A DNA stretch of 64,000 nucleotides from Pseudarthrobacter sp. AL07 (GCF_029960665.1 NZ_JASBRB010000004.1:62001-126000), one strand, 5' to 3'. Shown: positions 23,821 through 32,871, counted from the first letter of the stretch. Translations and numbers: made by a program. The notes: generated by a model not told the origin, from the sequence alone.

Positions 23821-26163
23821 TCAGGCGCGAAACCCCACGATGGGGAGGCTCGCCGTCGGGGGCCCGCCGGGGAAGACAGTGCGTTCCGGAACTTCAAAGG
23901 GAGCAAGGGCAACCCGGACTGCTTCTTCACCAATGGTGTGCACCTGGCCGCGGACATCGACGTCGAGCGGTCCGCCGCTGCGGACGCTCAGCGTGAGTGC
24001 ACCGGCGTCGAGCTCCACCAGCAGCAGCCGGCCTTGGATCTTCAGGTGGAAGGACAGCGTCTCCCACTCCGCCGGAAGCCTCGGATCGAAGTACGGCAGG
24101 TGGCCCTGGTCCCGGAGCCCGGCGAAGCCGGAGACCAGTGAGCTCCAGACTCCCCCGGTGGAAGCGATATGTACGCCGTCGATCGTGTTCCCGTGGGTGT
24201 CATCCAGGTCGATGAAGACGGCGTTCGTGAAGTGCTTCAGGGCAGCTTCGGGGTGACCCACTTCGGCAGCCATGATCCCCTGCACGCAGGCGGACAGGGT
24301 GGAATCGCCGGTGGTGATGGGGTCGTAGAAATCGAACGCGCGGCGCTTCTCATCTGCGGAGAAATCCTGCCACTGCAGGAACATGGCCAGCACGGTGTCT
24401 GCCTGCTTCAGTACCTGGTGCCGGTAGATCACCAGCGGGTGGAAGTTCAGCAGCAGCGGGTACTTGGACCGGGGAGTGGTCCAGTCCCACGGCTCCAGGG
24501 TCATGAAGTCGTTGTCCTGCGAATAGACCTGCAGGTCATCGTCGAACGGCAGCTGCATGCGGTTCGACGCCTGCTCCCACAGCTCGCGTTCGGCGTCGTC
24601 GATCCCCGCGTGGTCCAGCGCGGCGGCGGTGCGCAGGTTAAACCTTGCCATCACGTTGGTGTAGAGGTTGTCGTTGACAACGGCCGTGTATTCGTCCGGT
24701 CCGGTGACGCCGTGGATGTGGAAGAGCCCGTCTTTTCCGAAGAATCCCAGGGAGCTCCACATGCGGGCGGTTTCGATCAACAGCTCGGCACCCATGCCCT
24801 CGCGGAAGATTTCGTCGCCGCTGGCCCACAGGTAGCGGTTGGTGGCGAAGGCGATGGCCGCTGCGATGTGGAACTGCGCCGTGCCGGCGGCGTAATAGGC
24901 GCTGGCTTCAAGGCCGTTGATGGTGCGCCAAGGGAACAATGCGCCGTCCACGCTGAGTTCCTTGGCCCGGATCTTGGCGGCCGGCAGCATGTTGTGCCGG
25001 AACTCCAGGACCTGGCGGGCGCCGTCGGGGTTGGTGTACGTGAGGTAAGGCAGGAGGTAGACCTCCTGGTCCCAGAAATAGTGCCCCTCATAACCCGATC
25101 CTGTGACGCCCTTCGCGGGGATGCCGGCGACGTCGGCCCGCGCAGTGGCCTGGGCAAGCTGGAACAAGTTCCAGCGGATGGCCTGCTGGAGCTCGGGCTG
25201 GCCGCCCACCACGATGTCCGAGGTGTCCCAGTACGCGCGGTAATGCTCGCGGCTCTCGGCGAAGATGTCCTCCACAGACCGGAGCCCTGCCTCGGCGGCC
25301 TCCGCCGCGTCCCGTTCCGAGTCCTGGACGCCGCGGCCGGCGGCGTAGCTGACGCTCTTTTCCAGCCGGAACGGCTCCTGGGCACCTACCGCCAGGACAT
25401 AGCGGACGCTGCTGTCATCCTCGCCCGCCACAGTCTCGAAAGGCTGGTGCCCGGCCGAGGTCCAATGGTCCACGGCAATTCCCACGCGCTGCCCGGATTC
25501 CGCCGCTTCCCAGGAGAGACGGAGCGAGCCGTCGCCGCCGTCGGACCTTACCGGCAGCAGGACCCGGCCGGCGTGCCGGCCCGCCCGGCGCGGGTCATGC
25601 GCCGAGTGGTCCTCCACAGGCTGGTCCTGGCGGTTGATGACGGACGACGTCACGTCGGCGGAAACCTCGCGGTCCGACGCCACTTCGAGCGAGATGCCCA
25701 GGCTGCCACGTGAGGCGAAGCCCACGGCGCGACGTTCGGTGGTGGTCACCGTGGCGCCGGACCGGCACAGCCAGGTGATGCGGCATTCGTAGATGCCGGT
25801 GGCGAAGTCAACGGAGCGGCGGTAATCCAGGACTGTCGATTCGGCGAGCATGAGGCTCTCACCGTCAATGATCACTGTGAAGTTGTTCGCATCCGGGATG
25901 TAAATGATCCGCTGTCCGGTCCGGGCGAAGCCGAATGCGTTCTCCGCGTGCTTGATCTCCCAGATCTCGTGCAGGCCATTGATGAAACTGCCCGGAAGAT
26001 CGGCGTCCGCGGCCGCCCAGTGGGCGCCACGGATACCCAGATGCCCGTTGCCAAGGGCAAAGAGCGTTTCCAGCGTGCCCGCGCTGCCCGGCTGGTGGCG
26101 TGTTTCCACAAGCTGCCAGGGGGTGTTGGGGAACCGTTCACGGTCCGCAGTGATAAGAGCCAT
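23821..26163 (-). CDS. Glycoside hydrolase family 65 disaccharide phosphorylase
   Basis: 780 residues from ATG 26163; the in-frame extension to 26397 is not homologous. GH65 features: N-terminal beta-sandwich with ETLFALGNGHLGIRGAH, (alpha/alpha)6 barrel with GYEGHYFWDQEVYLLPYLTY, catalytic acid in HIHGVTGPDEYTAVVNDNLY, and the phosphate-binding HIASTGGVWSSLVSGFAG. The enzyme splits an alpha-linked glucose disaccharide with phosphate to beta-glucose 1-phosphate and glucose. Maltose, trehalose or kojibiose cannot be separated from sequence alone. It is 80 bases downstream of beta-phosphoglucomutase, which would convert the product to glucose 6-phosphate. Confidence 0.92.
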   Translation of the reverse strand: MALITADRERFPNTPWQLVETRHQPGSAGTLETLFALGNGHLGIRGAHWAAADADLPGSFINGLHEIWEIKHAENAFGFARTGQRIIYIPDANNFTVIIDGESLMLAESTVLDYRRSVDFATGIYECRITWLCRSGATVTTTERRAVGFASRGSLGISLEVASDREVSADVTSSVINRQDQPVEDHSAHDPRRAGRHAGRVLLPVRSDGGDGSLRLSWEAAESGQRVGIAVDHWTSAGHQPFETVAGEDDSSVRYVLAVGAQEPFRLEKSVSYAAGRGVQDSERDAAEAAEAGLRSVEDIFAESREHYRAYWDTSDIVVGGQPELQQAIRWNLFQLAQATARADVAGIPAKGVTGSGYEGHYFWDQEVYLLPYLTYTNPDGARQVLEFRHNMLPAAKIRAKELSVDGALFPWRTINGLEASAYYAAGTAQFHIAAAIAFATNRYLWASGDEIFREGMGAELLIETARMWSSLGFFGKDGLFHIHGVTGPDEYTAVVNDNLYTNVMARFNLRTAAALDHAGIDDAERELWEQASNRMQLPFDDDLQVYSQDNDFMTLEPWDWTTPRSKYPLLLNFHPLVIYRHQVLKQADTVLAMFLQWQDFSADEKRRAFDFYDPITTGDSTLSACVQGIMAAEVGHPEAALKHFTNAVFIDLDDTHGNTIDGVHIASTGGVWSSLVSGFAGLRDQGHLPYFDPRLPAEWETLSFHLKIQGRLLLVELDAGALTLSVRSGGPLDVDVRGQVHTIGEEAVRVALAPFEVPERTVFPGGPPTASLPIVGFRA

Positions 26164-26243
26164 GGTGTTGGGGTCCTTTGGCGTTGTGCGGTGCGGGGAG
26201 GTGCTTCGTGCCTGAGGCCGGGGAGCGTCAGACGGCGATTGGG

Positions 26244-27062
26244 TTAGAGGAGCTCGTTGAGGTCGTTGACCACACGCGTGGCCCCGGCGTCGAGCAGGGT
26301 CTGCCGTCCGGCGCCGCGGTCCACGCCGATCACCGAGTGGAACTGCCCCGCATGTCCGGCCTGGACGCCCGAGACGGCGTCCTCGACCACCACGCATTCT
26401 TCGCTGGGCAGGCCCAACAGTTCCGCGGCGTACTGGTACGTGGCCGGGCTCGGCTTGCCGGGGAGGCCTTCGGCCGCAGCCACGACGCCGTCAACCACTA
26501 TTTCGAAGTGCCTGTTCAAGCCTGCGGCCTTCAGGACAGCCGGAGCATTCCGGGACGAGGAGACGACGGCGACCTTGAGTCCGCGGCCCACCGCGGCTTC
26601 CAGGAAGCGCACCGAGCCTTCAAACGGCTCGACGCCGGCGCTGACGATGTCATTGAAGACCTTGTTCTTGCGGTTGCCCAGCCCCTGGACGGTGGCATCG
26701 GCGGGGTCCTGCCGGGTGGCATGCTGCCGGGCGGGGTCCTGCTGGGGAGCGTCCTGCCCGGCGCCCTCGGTGGGCGAGTGACCGGCAGTGCCGTCACTTG
26801 GCGCGCCTTCTGGCAGCACGATGCCGCGGGACGCCAGGAAGTCCCGGACTCCGTCGAACCTGGGCTTGCCGTCGATGTGATCGAAGTAGTCGTCCTCGCG
26901 GTAGCCGGGCACATCCGGACGTGACGCCAGGAAGCCCTCGAAAAGTTCCTTCCACGCCTGTTCGTGGACAGCGGCCGTGGGGGTCAGCACGCCGTCGAGG
27001 TCGAACAGGATGGCGGAGGCGGTGGTCCAGCTAGTGCTTTGGGTTTTCAGAACGTCAGTCAT
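26244..27062 (-). CDS. pgmB: Beta-phosphoglucomutase family HAD hydrolase
   Basis: 272 residues. HAD motif I is AILFDLDGVLTPTAAVHEQAW, motif II VAVVSSSRN, motif III KPSPATYQYA with VVVEDAVSGVQAG as motif IV. It should convert beta-glucose 1-phosphate from the neighbouring GH65 phosphorylase to glucose 6-phosphate through a bisphosphate intermediate. A 30-residue Gln/Asp/Pro-rich insertion (about 90-122, e.g. GQDAPQQDPARQHATRQDPA) interrupts the cap domain between LPEG and the family-typical VQGLGNRKNKVF. The insertion is encoded by degenerate GC-rich repeats. First gene of the two-gene operon, behind a LacI-type operator. Confidence 0.88.
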   Translation of the reverse strand: MTDVLKTQSTSWTTASAILFDLDGVLTPTAAVHEQAWKELFEGFLASRPDVPGYREDDYFDHIDGKPRFDGVRDFLASRGIVLPEGAPSDGTAGHSPTEGAGQDAPQQDPARQHATRQDPADATVQGLGNRKNKVFNDIVSAGVEPFEGSVRFLEAAVGRGLKVAVVSSSRNAPAVLKAAGLNRHFEIVVDGVVAAAEGLPGKPSPATYQYAAELLGLPSEECVVVEDAVSGVQAGHAGQFHSVIGVDRGAGRQTLLDAGATRVVNDLNELL

Positions 27063-27432
27063 GCGCGGTGTCCTTTCAGACGGCGGGCAACAGGCGGGAT
27101 GTCACGGGCGGGTTGTTACTGGGCGGTAGGTAAATAGGCAGAAAAGTAGAGCGGGCCCGAAAAGCGGGCAACAAGGAGGGTTCGAGCAGGAGCGGGGAGG
27201 GCGGCCACGATGCCACCGGGTCAGCAGGGGCGGCTGAGGGCCAAGGTGAAAACCTCGGCGGGCCGGTGGGCTGCTGTTGAACGTTTTCTTCCATCATGGG
27301 CGCCTTGGCACGGCCTGACAACTTGGCGGACGCGGGGCGGTGGCGCAAGGCAGGCAGGAGGCATGGCACGTGGCATGGGTCCGGCTTCCCTCTTCGATGG
27401 TTTCAGTGACCCGCAAGAGTGGGCCACCGACG

Positions 27433-27462
27433 AGTGTAAGCGCTTACAGATTTGGCGTGCAA
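27433..27462 (-). promoter_or_regulatory. Promoter with LacI-type operator for pgmB-GH65
   Basis: On the minus strand TTGCAC (27457-27462) and TACACT (27433-27438) form -35 and -10 boxes with 18-base spacing. Between and overlapping them lies the perfect palindrome TGTAAGCGCTTACA (27435-27448), a LacI/GalR-family operator core. Bound repressor would block polymerase. It lies about 370 bases before pgmB, leaving a long untranslated leader. The rest of 27063-27548 shows no convincing gene. Confidence 0.65.
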
Positions 27463-27548
27463 CTGTTTTTTCCCATGGTGCGATACCGGGCACACGCCCT
27501 GCGGGGTAGGGATTTCAGCCCCCGCATGCCGTTGAGTGGAGCAGGTAG

Positions 27549-28166
27549 TCAGCCGAGCACGTAGTGGCGCAGGAAGGCGCTGACGTCCACCATCTCCGTC
27601 TTGCTCATGGCGTGGCCCATGCCCGGATATGTCCTGGCGGTCAGCCGGGTCTTTTCGTTCAGCCATTGTCCGGTGTAGGCCGTTGCGTCCTCATTGATCA
27701 CCAGGTCCGCCTTGTCCCGACCCCAGAAGAAGGGCGGCGGGGCCGTGAAGGATTCGGTCAGCGACAGCAGTTCGCTTTCCAGCACAAAACCGGAGAGGCC
27801 CACCGTTGCCTGGTAATCCGAGGGATGAAGGCGCAGCAGCGTGCTGGCCATGGCCATTCCCTGGGAATAGCCCAACAGGCTGACGCTGCTGTGCTGGCCC
27901 CGGACGGAGTTGATCCACGTCTGGACGGTGTTGGTGGCCGTGATGACATCCGCGAAATCGTTGGCCAGGAAGTAGTCCAGGAGGAACCAGCCGTAGTGGT
28001 CGCCGATCACCATGGGCGCCCGCAGCGCAGCACAAGTGAACTCGGCCGGGAGGTATTCAAACAGCCGCACCATTCGGGACTCGTCCGTGCCGTAGCCATG
28101 CATCATGACCAGCAGCGGCGTGCCGGCCCGTTCAGCCTCCGGCTTGGACCAAACAACTGTCTCCAT
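27549..28166 (-). CDS. Alpha/beta hydrolase, phospholipase/carboxylesterase type
   Basis: 205 residues. PLLVMMHGYGTDESRMVRLFEYLP carries the oxyanion HG, SLLGYSQGMAMAS the nucleophile Ser (G-x-S-x-G) near 118, and YPGMGHAMS the catalytic His; the Asp is probably in the DKADLVINED stretch. This matches small cytosolic esterases of the YpfH/carboxylesterase-2 type. The substrate is unknown. It stands alone, divergent from the DUF6458 gene. Confidence 0.85.
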   Translation of the reverse strand: METVVWSKPEAERAGTPLLVMMHGYGTDESRMVRLFEYLPAEFTCAALRAPMVIGDHYGWFLLDYFLANDFADVITATNTVQTWINSVRGQHSSVSLLGYSQGMAMASTLLRLHPSDYQATVGLSGFVLESELLSLTESFTAPPPFFWGRDKADLVINEDATAYTGQWLNEKTRLTARTYPGMGHAMSKTEMVDVSAFLRHYVLG

Positions 28167-28329
28167 CAGATCAGCCTAACCAGCGCCCGGCTCCTGAACA
28201 GCCAAGACGCTGGCGCGCCCCGGGCGGCCCAATCATTGAATCGTGCCCCGTCGGACTGTAGCGTGAGCGTAAGGCAGCATGCTTATCAACTTTGGCACCA
28301 CACGTACTCGCACAACTAAGGAGCAAGTC

Positions 28330-28587
28330 ATGAGAATCGGTTCCTCCATTTTCCTTATTGCACTCGGTGCCATCCTGGCCTGGGCCGTAGCCCCGGGGCT
28401 GATCCCCTTCATAGACCAGGTCCTGATTGGATACATCCTGATGGCCGTTGGTGTGATCGGGCTGATCACCTCCCTCATCCTGGCCTCACCGGGCCGCAGC
28501 CGCCGGGTCAGCGAAACCCGGTCGGTGGTGGATCCCAACACCGGCGAGCGCATCACCCGCAACGAAAGCCGCGACGGCGGCATCTAG
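28330..28587 (+). CDS. DUF6458 family small membrane protein
   Basis: 85 residues. ATG 28330 has AAGGAG 6 bases upstream, so the longer frame from 28279 is not used. Two membrane helices (SSIFLIALGAILAWAVAPGL and VLIGYILMAVGVIGLITSLI) are followed by a polar tail with SPGRSRRVSETRSVVDPNTGERITRNE. This small two-helix protein is common in actinobacteria and has no known role. A strong terminator follows. Confidence 0.85.
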   Translation: MRIGSSIFLIALGAILAWAVAPGLIPFIDQVLIGYILMAVGVIGLITSLILASPGRSRRVSETRSVVDPNTGERITRNESRDGGI

Positions 28588-28604
28588 GCTTCAAAACCAC
28601 CCGG

Positions 28605-28641
28605 AAGCCGGGCCCGACCGAAAAGGTCGGGCCCGGCTTTT
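28605..28641 (+). terminator. Rho-independent terminator
   Basis: A 15-base stem (AAGCCGGGCCCGACC paired with its complement at 28625-28639) with a short loop, followed by a TTTT run. It ends the DUF6458 transcript and insulates the fructose operon. Confidence 0.88.
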
Positions 28642-28692
28642 GCGTTGCCGGCTAACACACGCCCAACCCGACTCGCACCCGCCCCGCCCCGC

Positions 28693-28755
28693 GAGTTTTT
28701 GTCCACTTATCCGGAGTTTCGGGCCGTTCGACTCGCAATATGTGGACAAAAACTC
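28693..28755. repeat. Palindromic repeat, family A, second copy
   Basis: Arms GAGTTTTTGTCCAC (28693-28706) and GTGGACAAAAACTC (28742-28755) are perfectly complementary; pairing extends inward with one mismatch. The outer 13 bases equal those of the element at 2555-2617 and both right arms are followed by CAAGC, but the inner parts and loops differ. Here it lies between two genes of the same direction. Confidence 0.75.
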
Positions 28756-28784
28756 CAAGCAGTTCTGCCCTTTTGTGGTTTTCA

Positions 28785-28812
28785 TTGACAAACCAACACA
28801 TACAAAGATAAA
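28785..28812 (+). promoter_or_regulatory. Promoter of the fructose operon
   Basis: TTGACA (28785-28790), 16 bases, then GATAAA (28807-28812), about 80 bases before fruR. A dyad CATCATGTGATG just downstream could be a FruR site. The local sequence is AT-rich compared with its surroundings. Confidence 0.55.
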
Positions 28813-28891
28813 GTCAAGTAATTCAACATCATGTGATGCCAGTCACTGGATTTCAGGGCTGGGATTCAGCACTTTACGCAATGGAGGGTAT

Positions 28892-29695
28892 GTGTTTGCC
28901 GAGGAGCGCCAGCAGAAGATAGCCGAGCTTGTTGCCGGCACCGGCCGGGTGAGCGTGACCCTGCTGGCTGAGCGTTTCCGCATCACCACCGAAACTGTCC
29001 GCCGCGACCTGGCCGCCCTCGAAAGCACCGGCACTGTGCGCCGTGTCCACGGCGGAGCGGTTTCCGCCGACCGCTTCAGCACCACCGAGGAAAGCATCAA
29101 CGAACGGACCATCCAGCGCCCGGACCAGAAGGTGCGCATCGCCCAGGCGGCCCTGGCCCTGATCCCCCGGGCCACGTCCGGCAGCATCCTGCTCGACGCC
29201 GGTTCCACCACTGAAGCGTTGGCTGACCTTCTCGCCCGGCGCACCGCCGTCGAGCCTTCCGCTACCGGACCCGGCGCCGAACTGGTAGTCATCACCCACG
29301 CCGTCCCCATCGCGGCGAAGCTGTCCAGCGCGCCCGGCGTCGCCCTCCAAATCCTGGGCGGCAGGGTGCGCGGGCTCACCCAGGCCGCGGTGGGGCAGGT
29401 AACTGTGGAAGCGGCGCAGCGGTTGCGCCCCGACGTCGCTTTCATCGGCACCAATGGCATCCACGCCAGCTTTGGCCTTAGCACTCCCGATCCTGAAGAA
29501 GCCGCCGTCAAGGCGGCCTTCGTCCATTCGGCGCACCGCATCGTAGTGCTGGCCGATTCCTCCAAGCTGGACGTGGAAACCCTGGTCCAGTTCGCCTCCC
29601 TGAAAGATCTGGACACCTTGATTACAGACAGCGAGCCCAGCCCCGAACTCGCGGCAGCCCTGACCGAGGCCGGCGTTGACGTGGTGATCGCATGA
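28892..29695 (+). CDS. fruR: DeoR family regulator of the fructose operon
   Basis: About 267 residues from GTG 28892 with GGAGGG upstream. N-terminal DeoR winged helix: ERQQKIAELVAGTGRVSVTL, FRITTETVRRDLAALESTGTVRRVHGGAV. The C-terminal sugar-phosphate sensor has SILLDAGSTTEALAD, VITHAVPIAAKL, VAFIGTNGIHASFGLSTPDPEEAAVK and VLADSSKL. In this operon type fructose 1-phosphate is the usual inducer. It overlaps fruK by 4 bases (ATGA). Confidence 0.9.
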   Translation: MFAEERQQKIAELVAGTGRVSVTLLAERFRITTETVRRDLAALESTGTVRRVHGGAVSADRFSTTEESINERTIQRPDQKVRIAQAALALIPRATSGSILLDAGSTTEALADLLARRTAVEPSATGPGAELVVITHAVPIAAKLSSAPGVALQILGGRVRGLTQAAVGQVTVEAAQRLRPDVAFIGTNGIHASFGLSTPDPEEAAVKAAFVHSAHRIVVLADSSKLDVETLVQFASLKDLDTLITDSEPSPELAAALTEAGVDVVIA

Positions 29696-30741
29696 TTGTC
29701 ACCTTCACGGCCAACCCCAGCCTGGACCGCACGGTGGCCCTGCCCGGCCCCCTGGCACGCGGCGAAGTCCAACGCGCGGTCTCGGTCAGCCAGGAATCCG
29801 GCGGCAAGGGCGTCAACGTTTCCCGCGCCCTGGTCGCCTCCGGCCTGGAGACTATCGCGGTGCTTCCGGGCGCTGAGAATGATCCCGTCCTCGCCGGGCT
29901 GCTCCACGATGGCGTGCCGTTCGCGGCTCTTCCCATCGAACAGCCGCTGCGCACCAACGTGGCACTCACCGAGCCTGGTGGCGTGACCACCAAGATCAAC
30001 GAGCCCGGACCCATCATGGACGCAGACCAGCAGGAAGCCCTGATCGGCCTGCTGCTGGAACGCGCCCGCGGCGCCAGCTGGGTGGTCATGGCAGGCTCCC
30101 TGCCGCCGGGCTTCCCGGCCGACTTCTACGCGACCGTCACCCGGCGGCTGCGCAGCGGCGCCGGGTCGGGCGCTGGTATCGGAGCCGACGGCGGTGCGCC
30201 GCTGATCGCCGTCGACTCCTCCGGCGGCCCGCTCGTCGCCGCCGTCTCCGGCCCCTCGCCGGACGGCACGGCACAGCATGGCACTTCACAGAACGGTGTG
30301 TCCGGGAAACCGGACCTCCTCAAACCCAACGCCGAGGAACTGGCGGAACTGGCTGCTGCAGCCGGCTTCGCTACGGCGTCCACCGCAGACGAACTTGAAG
30401 CGGATCCGGAGGCCGCTGCAGCGGCCGCCGCCGCCGTCGTACGTTCAGGTGTGGGTGCTGTGCTGGCAACGCTCGGATCCAAGGGAGCTGTCCTGGTAAC
30501 GGCCGACGGCGCGTGGCTGGCCACGCATCCGCCGGTCGCCGCGGTCAGCACGGTCGGTGCGGGCGATTCGTCGCTGGCCGGCTACCTGCTCGCCCATGGC
30601 CAGGGCGCCGCCCCGGCCGATTGCCTCCGTCAGGCAGTGGCACATGGTGCCGCCGCCGCCTCCCTGCCGGGTTCCACTGTCCCGGCAGTCCACCAAACCA
30701 CCCCGGATGCCGTAACCATCACGGCTCTTCGAAAGGATTGA
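29692..30741 (+). CDS. fruK: 1-phosphofructokinase
   Basis: 349 residues, PfkB/ribokinase fold. MIVTFTANPSLDRTVALPGP, SQESGGKGVNVSRALVASG and VSTVGAGDSSLAGYLLA (the GAGD catalytic motif) identify the enzyme, which phosphorylates fructose 1-phosphate to the 1,6-bisphosphate. A Gly/Ala/Ser-rich insertion of about 35 residues (about 155-210, SGAGSGAGIGADGG and SPDGTAQHGTSQNGVSG) makes it longer than the usual 310. It lies between fruR and fruA and is clearly cotranscribed. Confidence 0.93.
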   Translation: MIVTFTANPSLDRTVALPGPLARGEVQRAVSVSQESGGKGVNVSRALVASGLETIAVLPGAENDPVLAGLLHDGVPFAALPIEQPLRTNVALTEPGGVTTKINEPGPIMDADQQEALIGLLLERARGASWVVMAGSLPPGFPADFYATVTRRLRSGAGSGAGIGADGGAPLIAVDSSGGPLVAAVSGPSPDGTAQHGTSQNGVSGKPDLLKPNAEELAELAAAAGFATASTADELEADPEAAAAAAAAVVRSGVGAVLATLGSKGAVLVTADGAWLATHPPVAAVSTVGAGDSSLAGYLLAHGQGAAPADCLRQAVAHGAAAASLPGSTVPAVHQTTPDAVTITALRKD

Positions 30742-30743
30742 CA

Positions 30744-32804
30744 GTGACTCAGCTCATCACCACCGACCTGGTCGTGCTCGACCAGAACCTGGGCACCTCG
30801 CCCGAGGACGTGATCCGGCACCTGGCCAGCACAGTAGCTGCCACCGGCCGCGCGTCAGAAGTCGAAGGCCTCTTCGCCGATGCCTTCGCCCGCGAACAGA
30901 AGACCGCCACCGGCATCCCCGGCGGCCTCGCCATCCCGCACTGCCGCTCTGCTGCGGTCATCGAACCCACGCTGGCGATGGCCCGGCTCAACCCCAAGGT
31001 GGACTTCGGCGCCAAGGACGGGCCCGCGGACCTGGTCTTCTTTATCGCCGCGCCGGACGGCGCGGACCAGGAGCACCTGCAGCTGCTGTCCAAGCTGGCA
31101 CGGTCCCTGATCAAAAAGGATTTCACTGCGGCACTCCGCAATGCGTCTTCGCGGGAAGAGGTCGTGGCACTGGTGGACGGCGCTTTGGCGGACAAGCCGG
31201 CGGCCCACGCAGCCGCTGCGGTTGCCGAAGCTGCGCCCGCTGCTGCTGTTGCCGGTGCTGTTGCTACTGGCTCAACCACCGCTGGCCCCAGGCGTCTGGT
31301 GGCCGTGACCGCGTGCCCCACCGGCATCGCCCACACCTACATGGCCGCCGATTCACTCGTGGCCGCAGCCCAGGAAATGGGCGTGGACCTGCAGGTTGAG
31401 ACCCAGGGTTCCTCCGGGGCCAAGCCGCTTGACCCTGCAGTCATTGCCGCCGCCGAAGCCGTGATCTTTGCCGTGGACGTGGATGTCCGCGGCAAGGAGC
31501 GCTTCGCTGGCAAGCCCGTCATCAACGCCCCCGTCAAGCGCGGCATCGACGAGCCGGCCAAGATGGTCCAGGAGGCGCTCGCTGCCGCCGACAATCCGAA
31601 TGCGCGCCGAGTCCCCCACTTCGGGGCCGAGGAACAGGCTGAGAACGAGGCCACCGAAAAGGGCGAACACATCGGCCAAAAGCTGAAGAAGGCACTCCTC
31701 ACCGGTGTCAGCTACATGATCCCGTTCGTCGCCGGTGGCGGCCTCCTGATCGCGTTGGGCTTCCTGATGGGTGGCTACCTCATCACAAAGTACGCGGACA
31801 CCATCGTGGTGGACAACAGCATTTTCAACCTGCCCACAGAATTCCCTGAGAACGCGTGGGGCCCGCTCGGTGCGTACCTCGGTGCGGTCTTGTTCAAGAT
31901 CGGCGCCTTGTCGCTCGGATTCCTGGTACCCGCACTGGCCGGATATATCGCGTATGCGATTGCCGACCGGCCAGGCATCGCACCGGGTTTCGTTGCCGGC
32001 GCCGTTGCCGGCTTTATGGGCGCAGGCTTCCTAGGCGGTATCGTCGGAGGTCTCCTGGCCGGTTACATCGCGCACGTTATCGGCCAACTTCAGGTTGCCC
32101 GCTGGCTGCGCGGCCTGATGCCCGTGGTGATCATCCCCCTGGCGGCTTCCATCGTGGCCTCAGGCCTCATGTTCCTGATCCTGGGCGCTCCGATCGTCGC
32201 CATCACTGTTGGGCTGAACTCCTTCCTGTCCGGCCTGACCGGTGCCAGCGCCATAGCCCTCGGCATCATCCTTGGCCTGATGATGTGCTTCGACCTCGGC
32301 GGTCCGGTCAATAAGGTCGCCTATGCCTTCGCCGTCGCTGGCCTGGGTGCCGCAACGCTGGACAATCAGGCACCGTGGCAGATTATGGCGGCCGTCATGG
32401 CGTCCGGCATGGTTCCGCCGCTGGCAATGGCCCTTGCGTCCACGGTCCTGGACAAAAAGCGCTTTAGCTTGGCTGAGCGCGAGAACGGCAAAGCCGCCTG
32501 GCTGCTGGGGGCATCCTTCATCTCCGAAGGCGCCATTCCCTTCGCCGCTGCGGACCCGCTCCGCGTCATCCCGGCCAGCATGCTGGGCGGAGCCGTCACC
32601 GGCGCCATCTCCATGGCGGCCGGTGTAGGGTCAAAAGCCCCGCACGGCGGTCTCTTTGTCTTCTTCGCCATCGACAACTTCCTGATGTTCGTTGTCTCTA
32701 TCATTGTCGGAACGGTCGTCACCGCCCTGTCAGTGATCGCTCTCAAGCGCTGGGCCGTCCGCCAGCCCGCCGCTACCGTTGAGTCGGTTCTAGTAACGGT
32801 CTGA
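30744..32804 (+). CDS. fruA: PTS fructose transporter subunit IIABC
   Basis: 686 residues. EIIA domain about 1-150 with the phospho-acceptor His66 in GLAIPHCRSAAV; EIIB about 180-285 with the active Cys in VAVTACPTGIAHTYMAADSL; EIIC about 320-680 with eight or more membrane helices (GVSYMIPFVAGGGLLIALGF). It takes fructose in as fructose 1-phosphate, the FruK substrate. GTG 30744 has AAAGGA 7 bases upstream, 2 bases after the fruK stop. An Ala/Val linker separates IIA and IIB. Confidence 0.95.
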   Translation: MTQLITTDLVVLDQNLGTSPEDVIRHLASTVAATGRASEVEGLFADAFAREQKTATGIPGGLAIPHCRSAAVIEPTLAMARLNPKVDFGAKDGPADLVFFIAAPDGADQEHLQLLSKLARSLIKKDFTAALRNASSREEVVALVDGALADKPAAHAAAAVAEAAPAAAVAGAVATGSTTAGPRRLVAVTACPTGIAHTYMAADSLVAAAQEMGVDLQVETQGSSGAKPLDPAVIAAAEAVIFAVDVDVRGKERFAGKPVINAPVKRGIDEPAKMVQEALAAADNPNARRVPHFGAEEQAENEATEKGEHIGQKLKKALLTGVSYMIPFVAGGGLLIALGFLMGGYLITKYADTIVVDNSIFNLPTEFPENAWGPLGAYLGAVLFKIGALSLGFLVPALAGYIAYAIADRPGIAPGFVAGAVAGFMGAGFLGGIVGGLLAGYIAHVIGQLQVARWLRGLMPVVIIPLAASIVASGLMFLILGAPIVAITVGLNSFLSGLTGASAIALGIILGLMMCFDLGGPVNKVAYAFAVAGLGAATLDNQAPWQIMAAVMASGMVPPLAMALASTVLDKKRFSLAERENGKAAWLLGASFISEGAIPFAAADPLRVIPASMLGGAVTGAISMAAGVGSKAPHGGLFVFFAIDNFLMFVVSIIVGTVVTALSVIALKRWAVRQPAATVESVLVTV

Positions 32805-32871
32805 CCGGCCGCACCGCACCACCACCCCCGGCGCTGAACCAACGGACTCGCCGAAAGTCAAAGGAGCACAA

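Noticed and set aside
24169..25713. 514-codon plus-strand frame opposite the GH65 gene
   Set aside because: Shadow of the phosphorylase; no domain, while the minus frame has the catalytic GPDEY motif.
27076..27369. Minus-strand frame (97 codons) in the pgmB leader
   Set aside because: Pro/Ser/Leu-rich, no ribosome site, no family; treated as untranslated leader.
28843..30279. 478-codon minus-strand frame opposite fruR and fruK
   Set aside because: Shadow frame; both plus genes have clear motifs and overlap as expected in an operon.
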